Source: CALECP01 sp964389925
GTDB taxonomy: Bacteria > Chloroflexota > Anaerolineae > Promineifilales > Promineifilaceae
Assembly: GCA_964389925.1 (NCBI GenBank)
Contig: CAYMGE010000019.1
Location: 1-64,000, forward strand
Reading direction: 5' to 3'
DNA: 64,000 nt
Part shown: in pieces, positions 1 to 10,200 of the stretch
Numbering within the stretch: the stretch's first letter is position 1
Layout: the number at the start of each line of letters is the position of its first letter
Translations under genes and position numbers: made by a program
Notes under the pieces: model-generated
What the model was told of the DNA's origin: nothing
Databases searched by the model: none
What the model saw: the letters and a program-made list of their open reading frames with translations, nothing else

Positions 1-350
1 GAAAACTTGTTGCATCTTACGATGTCCTTGCCTTTCGGCAGTAAATATCTCCTAGTACAGCACGGCGTAAGTATCTGACCTGTTCTCTAATAGCGTGCCA
101 CTCTGGATAATGACGAGAACAATATGTCAATTATCTACGCCGCAGTGTACTAGCCAATGTTCTGCTCAGGTTTGGCGTTCGCTGCACCGCGCCTACCCTC
201 AACGCTTTTAACAACGAACCGTAGTGGTCTGAACTGGAGAAGCATTCAAACGTACCTATTTCTGAACGAACGTAGCACCCTAAGTGCTTAGGCGGGTCAG
301 GTACGAGGCTCTTTCAAGCCCCGTCGCTTTAGCGCGGGGTTCCTGACATC
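1..350 (+). mobile_element. Decayed 3' end of an IS200/IS605-type element
   Basis: Bases 3-44 read KLVASYDVLAFRQ-stop, which resembles the TnpB stretch around the second catalytic block (usually LVxxYDxIxFEDL), but the frame closes at once and no later TnpB block is intact. At 316-343 lies a hairpin, CCCCG(T)CGC-TTTA-GCGCGGGG, preceded by TTTCAA, of the kind found at IS200/IS605 right ends. The bases between (45-315) have stops in all plus frames and hold no other gene I recognise. What I see is a short protein match plus a hairpin; that they belong to one dead element is inference. The 5' part would lie upstream of the window. Confidence 0.45.
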
Positions 351-391
351 CTGTTCCCCTATAAATTCTGCAAACGTTCTGCAAACGTTTC

Positions 392-703
392 TTGATACAC
401 TATGACACAGTTATCTTGGAATGGCAACAGCTTGGGTTGCCTAAGTTTACAAGGAAGGTCGCGGTGAAAGATAAACCATATCGCGCTTACTTAATTCGTT
501 GCTGGCATGTTGCTCCAGAGTCGCATCCAAACGCAAATGAGTGGCGGTTTTCATTGGAATCTGTCGATGGAAGTGGGGAGCGATATGGGTTCACCGACCC
601 CAATGAGCTGCTCCAGTTTTTAACATCTGAAATTGAGAAAGGGACAATATCACTCGCACCCAATGATAAGCAAACAAATTTTTACATGAGTGATTTGCAG
701 TAA
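392..703 (+). CDS. Hypothetical protein, 103 aa
   Basis: I do not recognise a family. The frame is open from 365 and the only start I see is TTG at 392, giving a 103-residue soluble protein with no signal peptide or membrane segment. It is rich in aromatic and charged residues (EWRFSLESVDGSGERYGF), has an alpha/beta look, and ends NFYMSDLQ. A clear terminator follows at 735-772, which supports it being a real transcription unit. Upstream it abuts the decayed IS end, so it may be a passenger or simply the neighbour of the insertion. A direct repeat of CAAACGTT (371 and 383) precedes the start. Confidence 0.5.
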   Translation: MIHYDTVILEWQQLGLPKFTRKVAVKDKPYRAYLIRCWHVAPESHPNANEWRFSLESVDGSGERYGFTDPNELLQFLTSEIEKGTISLAPNDKQTNFYMSDLQ

Positions 704-734
704 CCTCTCTTCCCTTCCTTCCCTTCCCGATATA

Positions 735-772
735 AGCCGTGAGTCATCTATTTGATGATTCGCGGCTTTTTA
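735..772 (+). terminator. Rho-independent terminator
   Basis: GCCGTGAGTCATC pairs with GATGATTCGCGGC (two G-T pairs) and is followed by TTTTTAT. It closes the 103-aa gene just before the M20 peptidase. Confidence 0.8.
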
Positions 773-811
773 TCTTATGCAAGCTGTTCAGGAAAAACAC
801 ACGGCCTATGC

Positions 812-817
812 TATATT
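812..817 (+). promoter_or_regulatory. -10 box of the M20 peptidase, probably leaderless
   Basis: TATATT ends six bases before the ATG at 824, so the expected transcription start coincides with that ATG. No Shine-Dalgarno sequence is visible. The -35 region is not clear. Confidence 0.4.
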
Positions 818-823
818 ATGAGC

Positions 824-1978
824 ATGATTGACACAACTCATCTTGAAAGAATTCTAGCCCGTTTGGTACAAATTGACTCGACCAATCCCTCATTGTCTGA
901 GGACGGAGTTGGCGAAGCAGAGATCGCAGATTACGTGGCAGATGTATTGTCGGCGTTGGGGTTGGAGGTGAAGCGATATGAGCCAGAGGCGGGGCGGGTG
1001 AGTGTCGTCGGCCGATTGCCCGGCACAGGCAACGGTCGCTCTCTTATGCTCAACGCCCACCTCGATACGGTCAGCGCGACAGGTATGGCAGAGCCATTCA
1101 GCGGCGCGATCCGCGATGGGAAGCTATATGGGCGCGGCTCTCAGGACATGAAAGGCTCGCTTGCCGCTCAAATTGCCGCCGTGTCCGCTTTGCAACAAAG
1201 CGGCATGACGCTGGCAGGCGATTTATTGATCGCGGCCGTCGCTGATGAGGAGTTTGCAAGCATCGGCGTGCAGTCGATTTTGCCGCACTATCAACCGGAC
1301 GGCGTGATCGTCACCGAGCCGTCCGATCTGAAAATCAGTCTCGCACACAAAGGATTTATTTGGCTTGAGGTTCGCACATACGGCCGTGCTTATCATGGCA
1401 GTCGCCCCGATTTGGGTGTTGATGCCAACATGCGAATGGGGCGATTTTTGTCAGAACTGGATGGGCTGGAACAAGCGTTGGCGCAGCGGCCTGCACACCC
1501 TCTGTTAGGGCAACCCTCGCTACATGCCGCGACGCTGCATGGCGGGACAGAGTGGAGTGCGTATGCGGCCGAATGTGTTTGTGGCATCGAACGGCGCACC
1601 CTGCCGGGTGAGACCGTTGAACAGGTGACCGCCGAGATCGAAGAGTTGCTTGATCGGTTGCGGGCGGCCGATCCGGCCTTCAAAGCTGACTTATGTGTTG
1701 AGCTGGTGCGCGATCCCTTTGAAGTGTCACCCAATGCACCGCTGGTGCAAGCCTTAACGAGGGCGACAGAGGATGTGTTGGGAACGTCTGCGCCGCACAT
1801 TGGGCAGATGTTTTGGACAGACGCGGCCTTTCATGCGGCGACTGGCAGCGAAACGGTGTTGATTGGGCCAGTCGGTCATGGGTTGCACTCGGCCGAAGAG
1901 TGGGTTGATCTACAGTCGGTTGTACAACTCGCCGAAATTTTGGCACACACTGCCATCGCCTACTGTGCGGCCGACTGA
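824..1978 (+). CDS. M20-family metallopeptidase (ArgE/DapE/carboxypeptidase G2 type)
   Basis: A di-zinc amidohydrolase/peptidase of the M20 family that would cleave an N-acyl amino acid or a dipeptide in the cytoplasm. The family motifs are in order: H79 and D81 in HLDTV, GRGSQDMKG with bridging D108, D-E-E at 141-143 with the catalytic Glu, VTEPSD, and a C-terminal HSAEEW with the last metal His. About 384 residues is the normal length. The open frame extends upstream to 752, but that part reads through the previous terminator; ATG 818 or 824 is the realistic start, and 824 fits the -10 box best. Substrate cannot be told: acetylornithine, succinyl-diaminopimelate and peptides are all possible, and there is no biosynthetic neighbour. 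Confidence 0.9.
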   Translation: MIDTTHLERILARLVQIDSTNPSLSEDGVGEAEIADYVADVLSALGLEVKRYEPEAGRVSVVGRLPGTGNGRSLMLNAHLDTVSATGMAEPFSGAIRDGKLYGRGSQDMKGSLAAQIAAVSALQQSGMTLAGDLLIAAVADEEFASIGVQSILPHYQPDGVIVTEPSDLKISLAHKGFIWLEVRTYGRAYHGSRPDLGVDANMRMGRFLSELDGLEQALAQRPAHPLLGQPSLHAATLHGGTEWSAYAAECVCGIERRTLPGETVEQVTAEIEELLDRLRAADPAFKADLCVELVRDPFEVSPNAPLVQALTRATEDVLGTSAPHIGQMFWTDAAFHAATGSETVLIGPVGHGLHSAEEWVDLQSVVQLAEILAHTAIAYCAAD

Positions 1979-2122
1979 TACGCCAAGGCATTTCGATGGG
2001 CGTTGTCAACATGCTACAATGTTCAATGCAAACAATAGCAGGCGCGTCGGAAGTGGTTGAGTGTTTTCGGCCGCATAGCCAGATTCTTCTACTCAGAACA
2101 GTTCACAACGAGACGTTTTGTC

Positions 2123-2128
2123 TACAAT
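2123..2128 (+). promoter_or_regulatory. -10 box of the kinase fusion, probably leaderless
   Basis: TACAAT ends six bases before the ATG at 2135, the same geometry as for the preceding peptidase and the BrkB gene at 5723. No ribosome binding site is visible between them. Confidence 0.45.
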
Positions 2129-2134
2129 CACGTC

Positions 2135-5100
2135 ATGCTTGAAAAAATAGACCGTTATCAAATTATTCGAGAACTCGGCCGAGGCGGAATGGCAACCGTC
2201 TATCTTGCCACTGATCCACTCCAGCGAGAGGTAGCTGTCAAAGTGCTGCCCCGACAGTTCTTACATGATCCACAATTTCGCGCTCGTTTTCGGCTTGAGG
2301 CACAGACGATTGCCGCGCTGGAACACCCGGCGATTGTGCCTGTGTATGACTTTGGGGATCAGGATCAACCGTTTATTGTCATGCGCTACATGGCGGGTGG
2401 GTCACTGGCAGAGCGCATCGAAGGCGGTGCACTCCCGCTATCGGCCGCCATCCGCATCATTGATCGGCTTGCCGACGCGCTCGATGTTGCCCATCAAAAC
2501 AACATTTTTCACCGCGACCTAAAGCCAGCCAATATCCTGTTTGATCAATATGACAACGCCTATCTCTCCGACTTTGGCATTGTCAAACTGGGTGAGAAAA
2601 CCTCGAATCTCACCGGCAATAATATCATCGGCACGGCGGCCTACATGAGTCCAGAACAGGCGCAGAGGGGAAGAGCCGTCGATGGTCGCACCGATATTTA
2701 TGCGCTGGGCGTGGTTTTGTTCGAGATGTTGTCAAATGACATGCCTTTTGGTGGTGACACACCTGTTCAGCAGTTGATCGAGCATATCACACAACCCATC
2801 CCCAATATTCTCGAACGCAATCCTAATCTGCCCCCCGCTATCGATTCTGTCATACGACGCGCATTGGCTAAAAACCCCAATGACCGCTATCAAAATGCAC
2901 GAGAGCTAGCAGAGGCTCTTGTGAATGTACTAAGTTCGCCGCCGCCATCGGCCGATTCACGCATTGATGTTGGCAAAACTCAAGTTGACAACGACCCATT
3001 TGTGACCCAACTGGGCGATGATATGATGTTTGGGGAGGATGACCCGCCCGATCTATTCTGGGAAGAGCCGGCAGATTCGCAGGCTCCAAGTGTATCCGAT
3101 AGTTCGACAATACTTGGCCCCATGGATTGGGAAGATGATCCTCAGCTCAATGAACCTTCTTCAGGAACGCCGGGCTATCGACCGACAATACTCGGCCCTA
3201 TGGATGCGGAAGATGATTTTCAGTTCAATGAGCCTCCGTCAGAAACGCCATCAACACCGGGCTATCGGCCGACCATAGTCGGCCCCATGGATGAGGAAGA
3301 TGATCCATCTTCGTATGTCCCTCAAACACCCACCGGCACGTCAGAAAAGCCAAGATCGTTTCTCTTGTTTGGGATCGGAGGCATGTTGGCACTCATTTTG
3401 TTGGTCACGGCCGTTTACTTTATCCTCAATCGGGACAACAGTGCGGCTGGTGGAACAACGGAAGAGCCACCAACAGCAGTTGTTGCAAATGTTGATGACC
3501 CGCCAACTGACGTGCCGCCGACGGATGCGCCCCCCACTGACGTGCCACCGACAGATGTGCCACCGACTGAAGAATCTTCCTCGTTACTCGCCCCCTCATT
3601 TATGATAGAAGGCCAGTTTGGGGGTGGCGGCAGTCGCATCGCATTTCAGTCACAGCAGGGGGGTGGCACGTGGACGATTTGGACGATGGGGTTAGAAGGG
3701 AAAAATCGCTTGCAGTTGACGGACGATGAGGGCAATGACACTCGGCCGAGATGGTCACCCGACGGTCAATGGCTCACCTTTACCTCTGACCGTGACGGCG
3801 GCGAGGATATGTGGATGATGCGACCAGACGGCAGCGAGTTGCAAAAGTTGACGACCAACGCGCTGGCTGATTTTACGGGTGCGTGGTCGCCTGATGGGGA
3901 GTGGCTGGCCTATCATGCCGATCTGGAAGGGGTCGCTTCTATTTTGAAGATGAGAGCTGATGGCAGCGAAACGGTACGGCTGACGAGCGAGGAGGATGGG
4001 CATAGCTTCTGGCCGAGTTGGTCACCTGATGGCGAGCGGCTCGTTTTCTGGACGATTCGCAGCGACGAGAAGCCCGAAATTTGGACAATGGATAATGATG
4101 GTGCAAATCAAGCTGCACTTGTGACAGGTGATGGCAGCTATCTCGATCCCGTTTGGTCACCGACCTCTCAGCAGGTGGCCTACTATGCCTATACAAGCGG
4201 CGCGGCCGAGATTTTTACCGTTGATGCCGATGGCGGCACACCGACAAAAGTTGAAACGAACTTGCCGGCCGATACGATCTTGGGCGACTGGTCGCCCGAC
4301 GGCGAATGGATAGTCTTGCACACCAACTGGCATGGCTCAAATGAGATTTATCGCGTGCGTGCCGATGGCAGCGAGAGCAAGCGGCTAACCAACAGCGGCA
4401 GCGATGATCGACATGCTGCATGGCAACCGAAGGGGCAAACGACAAGCAACAACTCATCCGACCCTATCATCGGTGAGATAACCATTTGGCACGCCTTTCC
4501 GGGAACTGAGGGCGAGACGATAGAGGCGAGCTTCCGCACGTTTGAAGCTCTTTATCCGGATGTGGACGTGACGGCGCGATTTATCGAGCAGGAAGAGGCA
4601 AAGGCTGCATTTGAGACTTCGGCCGAGCCGCCCGACATCTTCCTTGCGCCAATAGATTGGGGAGGCAGCTTTGTCGAAGATGGATTGGTGCGAGACCCGA
4701 CAACCTTTTTAACCAAACCGGTTCTTGCGACGCTCAACCAAGCGGCACTTGAAAATGCTGAATACGCGGGTCAACTGGTGGGGTTACCCTTTACGGCAAA
4801 AGGGATTCTGCTGTTCCGCAACAAAACGTTGCAGGCGGAGTCAGCGTCTTCGCTTGAGCAAATTTTACGCGGCGACGTGCCGTTTAATCTCGAGCGTGGC
4901 CTGTACTATTCTGGCGCGACGCTAGCAGCACAAGGTGGTCAACTGATGGATGCAGATGGCAATCCAACGTTTAACGACGTGGCCGGCATCACTTGGCTAC
5001 AACAGCTCGCCAACTTTAATGATGACCAAGCATACGGAGATGGCGACATCGAAGCATTTGTGCGTGGAGAGGTCGGGTTCATTTTGGATGCGACATGGAA

Positions 5101-5506
5101 TATACAGCGATTGGTCAACAGCGTTGGGGTAGACAATTTGGCAATTGATGCGTTTCCGACCGGTATGAGCGGGTGGGTACTGTATGATGTGGCGTACGTT
5201 TCGGCAAGTGTGGAAAATGAGCAAGCTGTTTCGGCCTTTTTAGCGCATTTGATCTCGGCCGAAATCCAAACCGTCCTCGCTGACTCAGGCCGCATCCCGG
5301 TCACGAACAATGCGACCATAACAGATCCGTTTGTCGAACAAGCTGCAACAGTTTTGGCGGCAAGTGAGCCATTCCCAATTGCGCCCGCGATGGCAGAATA
5401 CTGGGTGCCTTTGACGACAGCAATTGAGTCAGTGGCGAGCGGTGGCGATGTGACCAGTGCGTTGATCGCTGCTGAACGTGACATTCGAGAGGCGTTAGGT
5501 CAGTAA
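2135..5506 (+). CDS. Ser/Thr protein kinase - TolB-like propeller - extracellular solute-binding fusion
   Basis: A 1123-residue receptor-like kinase. Residues about 8-270 are a Hanks-type kinase domain: GRGGMATVYLA loop, K36 in VAVKVL, HRDLKPANILF with D128, DFG at D146, and GTAAYMSPEQ. A linker follows with three degenerate repeats of the form YRPTILGPMDxEDD. A single membrane helix lies at about 408-430. Outside are PPTD repeats (about 455-478), a six-bladed TolB/WD40-like propeller with SPDGxW blades (about 502-765), and a domain starting ITIWHAFPG (about 778-1123) that matches family-1 sugar-type ABC solute-binding proteins. Topology puts the kinase inside and both sensor domains outside. 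The longer frame from TTG 2057 is less likely than ATG 2135. Fusion to a whole solute-binding domain suggests ligand sensing rather than import; no permease genes are adjacent. Confidence 0.88.
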   Translation: MLEKIDRYQIIRELGRGGMATVYLATDPLQREVAVKVLPRQFLHDPQFRARFRLEAQTIAALEHPAIVPVYDFGDQDQPFIVMRYMAGGSLAERIEGGALPLSAAIRIIDRLADALDVAHQNNIFHRDLKPANILFDQYDNAYLSDFGIVKLGEKTSNLTGNNIIGTAAYMSPEQAQRGRAVDGRTDIYALGVVLFEMLSNDMPFGGDTPVQQLIEHITQPIPNILERNPNLPPAIDSVIRRALAKNPNDRYQNARELAEALVNVLSSPPPSADSRIDVGKTQVDNDPFVTQLGDDMMFGEDDPPDLFWEEPADSQAPSVSDSSTILGPMDWEDDPQLNEPSSGTPGYRPTILGPMDAEDDFQFNEPPSETPSTPGYRPTIVGPMDEEDDPSSYVPQTPTGTSEKPRSFLLFGIGGMLALILLVTAVYFILNRDNSAAGGTTEEPPTAVVANVDDPPTDVPPTDAPPTDVPPTDVPPTEESSSLLAPSFMIEGQFGGGGSRIAFQSQQGGGTWTIWTMGLEGKNRLQLTDDEGNDTRPRWSPDGQWLTFTSDRDGGEDMWMMRPDGSELQKLTTNALADFTGAWSPDGEWLAYHADLEGVASILKMRADGSETVRLTSEEDGHSFWPSWSPDGERLVFWTIRSDEKPEIWTMDNDGANQAALVTGDGSYLDPVWSPTSQQVAYYAYTSGAAEIFTVDADGGTPTKVETNLPADTILGDWSPDGEWIVLHTNWHGSNEIYRVRADGSESKRLTNSGSDDRHAAWQPKGQTTSNNSSDPIIGEITIWHAFPGTEGETIEASFRTFEALYPDVDVTARFIEQEEAKAAFETSAEPPDIFLAPIDWGGSFVEDGLVRDPTTFLTKPVLATLNQAALENAEYAGQLVGLPFTAKGILLFRNKTLQAESASSLEQILRGDVPFNLERGLYYSGATLAAQGGQLMDADGNPTFNDVAGITWLQQLANFNDDQAYGDGDIEAFVRGEVGFILDATWNIQRLVNSVGVDNLAIDAFPTGMSGWVLYDVAYVSASVENEQAVSAFLAHLISAEIQTVLADSGRIPVTNNATITDPFVEQAATVLAASEPFPIAPAMAEYWVPLTTAIESVASGGDVTSALIAAERDIREALGQ

Positions 5507-5530
5507 GTACTTAATCAAAAGTAATCGGGT

Positions 5531-5612
5531 GTTCGGTATTCGGTAAGTCGGTATTCGGTGTGCGTTCTACCACAGGTCAATACCGAATACTGTATACCGA
5601 TTACCGTTTACC
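5531..5612. repeat. Word palindrome, GGTATTCGGTA family, copy 1
   Basis: Left arm 5531-5560 repeats the word CGGTATTCGGTA; right arm 5578-5612 repeats the complement ATACCGAATAC and TACCGATTACC. The arms can pair imperfectly across a 17-base loop. It lies directly after the kinase gene. A sister copy is at 62608-62673 and a half copy at 19711-19742. Confidence 0.75.
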
Positions 5613-5710
5613 ATTGCCCCAAAACTTTTGCCTGACTATTTAGCACCGCTCTCTTGCCTGCCCCTGCACAAATTGCGGTATAAACAATCCCGCTTTGGCA
5701 TATTCTCTAC

Positions 5711-5716
5711 TACCAT
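5711..5716 (+). promoter_or_regulatory. -10 box of the BrkB-family gene, probably leaderless
   Basis: TACCAT ends six bases before ATG 5723. The same spacing is seen before 824 and 2135. No Shine-Dalgarno sequence is present. Confidence 0.35.
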
Positions 5717-5722
5717 TACAAG

Positions 5723-6877
5723 ATGAACTTTGCTGAACTAAAATCCTTTTTGCAACAAATTGTCAAGGAGTGGGGTGAAGACAAAGCGAGTCGTCTCGCT
5801 GCGTCGATGGCTTATTACACCGTGTTCTCGATTCCACCGCTGATTATTTTTGTGTTGTCAATTGCGGGGAAGGTGTTTGAAAATGCAAACACGCAACTCG
5901 AGCGACAATTGAGCGCATTGCTGGGGTCGCGGGCGGCCGAGTCAGTCGCATTAATCATCGAAAATGCAAACCAACCGGGCAGCAACGATAGCAGATGGGC
6001 ATTGATTATCGGGATCGTGACGCTTATTCTTGGTGCATCTGGTGTTTTCGCACAGTTGCAGGATGCCCTCAACACAATTTGGGATGTCCAACCAGACCCA
6101 GATCGTGGCATTATGGGAACGATTAAAGCGCGGCTTTTCTCCTATAGCCTTGTGCTGGGTGTCGCTTTTCTACTGCTCGTTTCGCTGATTCTGAGCGCGG
6201 GGTTGAGCCAGCTAACAGATATATTGACTGGTGGCGGCGAAGATTTAGCCATTTTGGGACAGGCACTCAACCTTATCATCTCGTTTGTCGTCATCACCGG
6301 GTTGTTTGCGTTGATGTTCAAATATATCCCCGACGTGATTATTCAGTGGCGTGATGTGTGGCGTGGTGCATTGATGACTGCGCTGATGTTCACAATCGGC
6401 AAATTTGCGATTGGGCTTTATCTAGGACAAAGCACGATTGCCGATAATTATGGCGCGGCCGGTGCGTTGATTATTCTGCTACTCTGGGTCAACTACTCCT
6501 CACAAATTTTGTTTTTTGGCGCGGAGTTTACACAGGTGTACGCTAATCGCTACGGCTCAAAAGTTGTGCCAGACGAAGATGCGATTTCGTTGGACACCGA
6601 GACGCGCATGAAGCAGGGGATTCCAAAACGCGAAACGCTTGAAAAGCGTAAAGAGGGGGAGCCTGCCGTGCTAGTTGCAGGAACAGATAATGTTGATGGT
6701 TCGGCTTCACTGCCAGCCACGACTGCCCAAGTGTTGACACCGGTGGCAACCCCGCCTCCGCACAACATGCCCCTTGCAGACCGCGAACCTCCACAAAGCA
6801 CGCTTAAGCGTGCCGCACTGGCACTCGTGCCGATCTTTGCTTTTTTGCTGCTGCGGCATGAGTCTGACGACTCTTGA
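5723..6877 (+). CDS. YihY/BrkB-family integral membrane protein
   Basis: A 384-residue inner-membrane protein of the YihY/virulence factor BrkB family. The signature start is seen: residues 20-45 carry DKASRLAASMAYYTVFSIPPL. About six hydrophobic helices follow, including the conserved late segments FKYIPDVIIQWRDVWRGAL and YGAAGALIILLLWVNYSSQI before FFGAEFTQVYA. Residues after about 275 form a hydrophilic tail with a final short hydrophobic patch near 370. The function of the family is unsettled; older annotation as RNase BN is wrong. It is monocistronic here: a word palindrome lies upstream and a hairpin downstream. Confidence 0.9.
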   Translation: MNFAELKSFLQQIVKEWGEDKASRLAASMAYYTVFSIPPLIIFVLSIAGKVFENANTQLERQLSALLGSRAAESVALIIENANQPGSNDSRWALIIGIVTLILGASGVFAQLQDALNTIWDVQPDPDRGIMGTIKARLFSYSLVLGVAFLLLVSLILSAGLSQLTDILTGGGEDLAILGQALNLIISFVVITGLFALMFKYIPDVIIQWRDVWRGALMTALMFTIGKFAIGLYLGQSTIADNYGAAGALIILLLWVNYSSQILFFGAEFTQVYANRYGSKVVPDEDAISLDTETRMKQGIPKRETLEKRKEGEPAVLVAGTDNVDGSASLPATTAQVLTPVATPPPHNMPLADREPPQSTLKRAALALVPIFAFLLLRHESDDS

Positions 6878-6908
6878 ATCCTCCATTTAACCCCAAATAA
6901 AAAATCCT

Positions 6909-6954
6909 CAAAATTCCTATCCCCGCCGCAAGCGGACGGGGTATTATGGAATTT
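6909..6954. repeat. Nested inverted repeat after the BrkB gene; rest of the 6878-7242 gap
   Basis: An outer arm, CAAAATTCC/GGAATTTTG, encloses an inner one, CCCCGCCGCAAGCGGACGGGG. It could act as a terminator for the gene before it, though it has no U-run. The remaining bases of the 365-bp gap to 7242 hold no gene I can recognise; a weak AT-rich stretch before 7243 may hold the promoter of the acyltransferase operon. Confidence 0.5.
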
Positions 6955-7242
6955 TGCCCCTTCGGGTACGGATTTTGAAATAATGAACAGAATACAGGAC
7001 GGTATCAGGCAACAACATAGTCTAAAAGTCCTGATTCTTATGCTGTGAGGCTCGCTTATGCTATTTGAGAATTATTCGTAAGAATTGTTGTAAGAGAGAT
7101 GGTGTGAGAGCTAACAACCTGAATCTATAATGCTCTTTCAGTAGCCAGATCAAACAGTGTTTGTTGCGCTGCCTTGAGCATCCTTCTATTTCGTCCTACA
7201 ATCCGATGATACGAATAGATTGACAGCCCAAAGGAACCCCAA

Positions 7243-10200
7243 ATGTCATCAGAAAACATTCAAAAGCTCCTCAACAACCCTGACTTTCAAGAAACACTCG
7301 CCGAAATCGCGGGCAATAAAAATGTTGCGCTGCCGAAGATCGAAAAAGAGGCACGCGGTTATCTCAAGGAACTCTATACTGAACACGCGCCGCTAGCTGA
7401 CATGGTGGCGGTTCAGATGGCGGAGTATGTTTTGGGGCGTGGTTACGAGACGACCATTGACGCGAATGATGACGAGATGCGCCGTCTAGCGCGACTGATG
7501 CGAAAGTCATCGGTTGCGTTTGTGATGACGCACAAGACCTACATCGATATGTTTGTGCTGACCGTTGTCTTGGCGCGTTATGGGCTGCCGATCCCGTATA
7601 TTTTTAGCGGCATCAACATGGCGTTTGCCGGGCTGGGACAACTCGGCCGCAAAGTCGGCTCCATTTTCATCCGTCGTTCCTTCAAAGATAATGATGTTTA
7701 CAAAGCGACGTTAAAGCACTTTATTAGCTCCGTCATTGGCAATCGACAACATTTTATGTGGGCAATCGAAGGGACGCGCTCACGGACGGGCAAGCTCGTT
7801 TGGCCAAAAATGGGCATTCTGAAATATGTTGCGGAAGCCCAAACGCCACAGAAACCAGTCGCTTTTGTCCCAGTGTCGATTGTCTATGACTTGATTCCAG
7901 ATGTCGATCAGATGACAAAAGAGGGACGGGGGGCAGAGAAATCGGCCGAATCCCTCGCATGGTTCCTCAACTACGTTCGCAAAATGGGTCAAGATATGGG
8001 CAAAATCTCCATTCGATTTGGAGAGCCAGTCGATATGGGCGAGGCCGCTAACGATCCGACGGTCAATCTGGTGCGGGGGACGGCCGATTCAGCCCTGCCC
8101 CGTTTCGCGCTCGAACTCGCCTATCAGATCAACAGAATCACGCCGGTCACGACCGCCTCACTCGTCTGCGCCACGCTGTTGAGCCGCTATGCTGCGACAA
8201 AAACGGTGCTTAGTCAGGACATCGCAAACCTGATGGCGCTGATCGAAAGTCACAAGGCGGATGCGCTCGTTGATCGGGAAAAATCGCTCGGCTCTAGCTT
8301 GCAAAACGCGCTCAACCTGCTGGTCAAAGGGGAGATCATTCAGCAGCAGGGACGCGGCGCACAAGCCAAATACGCCATCATCCCTGACAACTATCTATCG
8401 GCCGTCTACTACAGCAATATGGCCGTGCATCACCTCGTCAATCGCGCATTTATCGAGTTGAGCGTTGCAAAGCTGGCTGAAAGCGCGTTTGATGATACAC
8501 AGTTTGCCTTTTGGCAAGAGATTATGGCGTTGCGCGATCTGTTCAAATTCGAGTTCTTCTACTCGCGCCGCGCCATCTTTAGTGATGAAATTGAGGCCGA
8601 CCTAAAATTATTCCATGAAAATTGGCAAACGGGGACGCTCGACCCGCTCGGTGACCAGCAAATTTTGGTCGCGCCCGCGCTGCTTTCACCTTATGTCGAG
8701 GCGTATCAAGTGGTGGCACAGGCTCTCAAAGGATGGCAGGGTGAGTTTGATGCCAATGAATGTCTGAAGGTCTGCATGGCGTTGGGGGAAGAGATGCACT
8801 GGCAGGGGCGTGTCCGGCGGCGTGAGGCAGTCTCAAAGCCGTTTTTGCTCAATGGCATTCGCCTCGCCAAACATCGCAACCTGATCCCCGATGAAAACGA
8901 CCATCGTCGTGAACAGATCGACGCATTCATCGACCAATTGGATCATGTGTCAGAGCGGATTCTGCAACTGCAAGCTCTGATTTTAGAGCAGCGCACAGAT
9001 CGGGTGGCGATTCCAATCGGCCGAGAAATCGTCCCCGGCTCACGTCTCGACGCGGTTGCAAAAGAGGTGCTTGAGGATGAAAAAGGCGCACATATCGGCG
9101 CGTTCTTTGACCTCGACCGCACGCTGATCGACGGCTTTTCGGCACAACAGTTTGTGCAAACCCGCCTCTTGAGCGGGCAGGCGACTTCGCGTGAGATCAT
9201 TGCTCAGTTGAGCGGCATCATCGTCTACGCCATTGGCAATCGCAACTTTGCCGCTCTCGCCGCCACCGGCACGCGCGGCGTAAATGGCATTGAGGAGCGG
9301 GTCTTTCTTGAGGTTGGTGAAGAGGTCTATCTCAAATATCTGACAAATGCGATCTTTCCAGAGTCGCGTGCGCTGGTCGCCGCCCATCTCTCACAGGGGC
9401 ATACGGTCGCCATCATCTCGGCCGCCACCCCCTACCAAGTCGAACCCGTCGCCCGCGACTTGGGCATTGAACACGTCATTGCGACCCGTATGGAGGTCGA
9501 AAATGGCAAATTTACGGGCAGACTGATCGAGCCGCCTTCGTGGGGCGAAGGCAAGGCGTTTTATGCGCGGCAGCTAGCCGAAAAGCACAATCTCGATTTG
9601 AGTAAAAGCTACTTTTATACCGACAGCGTAGAAGATATGGCGTTGCTGGAAATTGTCGGCAAGCCACGCCCGCTCAATCCCGACACCAAACTTTCAGCGG
9701 TGGCCTTTCAACACAACTGGCCGATCTATCGCTTTACGGATGAAGAGCGACCGAATATCCTCAACCTACTTCGCACCGGCTTACTGGCAGGCAGCATGAT
9801 CCCGGCCGCGATGGGCGGCATCGTCAGCGGCACGCTCAACCTTTCGCGCACGGATGGAGTCAACACAATGACCGCCCTACTCGGCGATTTGGCGACGCGC
9901 TTGGCAGGGATTGAGGTTGTTCTCAAGGGGGAAGAAAATTTGTGGGCAGAACGCCCCGCCGTCTTTATCTTCAATCATCAGAGCAACGCCGACATGTTCA
10001 TCCTGACCAAGATATTGCGGAAAGATGTGCGAGCCGTTGCCAAAAAAGAGTTGCTCTATTCACCCGTCGGCCCCCTATTTATGATCGCGGGTGTTATCTT
10101 TATTGATCGCGGCAATCGGGAAAAGGCGATTGAGGCGATGAAACCGGCTGTCACAGCATTGCAAAATGGCACGTCTATCGTGATTGCACCAGAGGGGACG

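Noticed and set aside
752..823. Upstream extension of the M20 peptidase frame
   Set aside because: It runs through the terminator of the preceding gene and has no family similarity; ATG 824 with a -10 box is the better start.
1393..2012. Minus-strand open frames across the M20 gene
   Set aside because: Shadows of the real gene: no start signal, low-complexity Ser/Arg-rich translations, no family match.
3500..3570. PPTD codon repeats as a possible CRISPR or regulatory repeat
   Set aside because: Short tandem codons in frame with no spacers; they encode a linker.
3415..3639. Minus-strand frame with GGTSVGG repeats
   Set aside because: It is the complement of the PPTD repeat of the kinase fusion.
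5531..5612. Word palindromes as CRISPR arrays
   Set aside because: Repeats are degenerate, contiguous and arranged as inverted arms, with no regular unique spacers and no cas genes.
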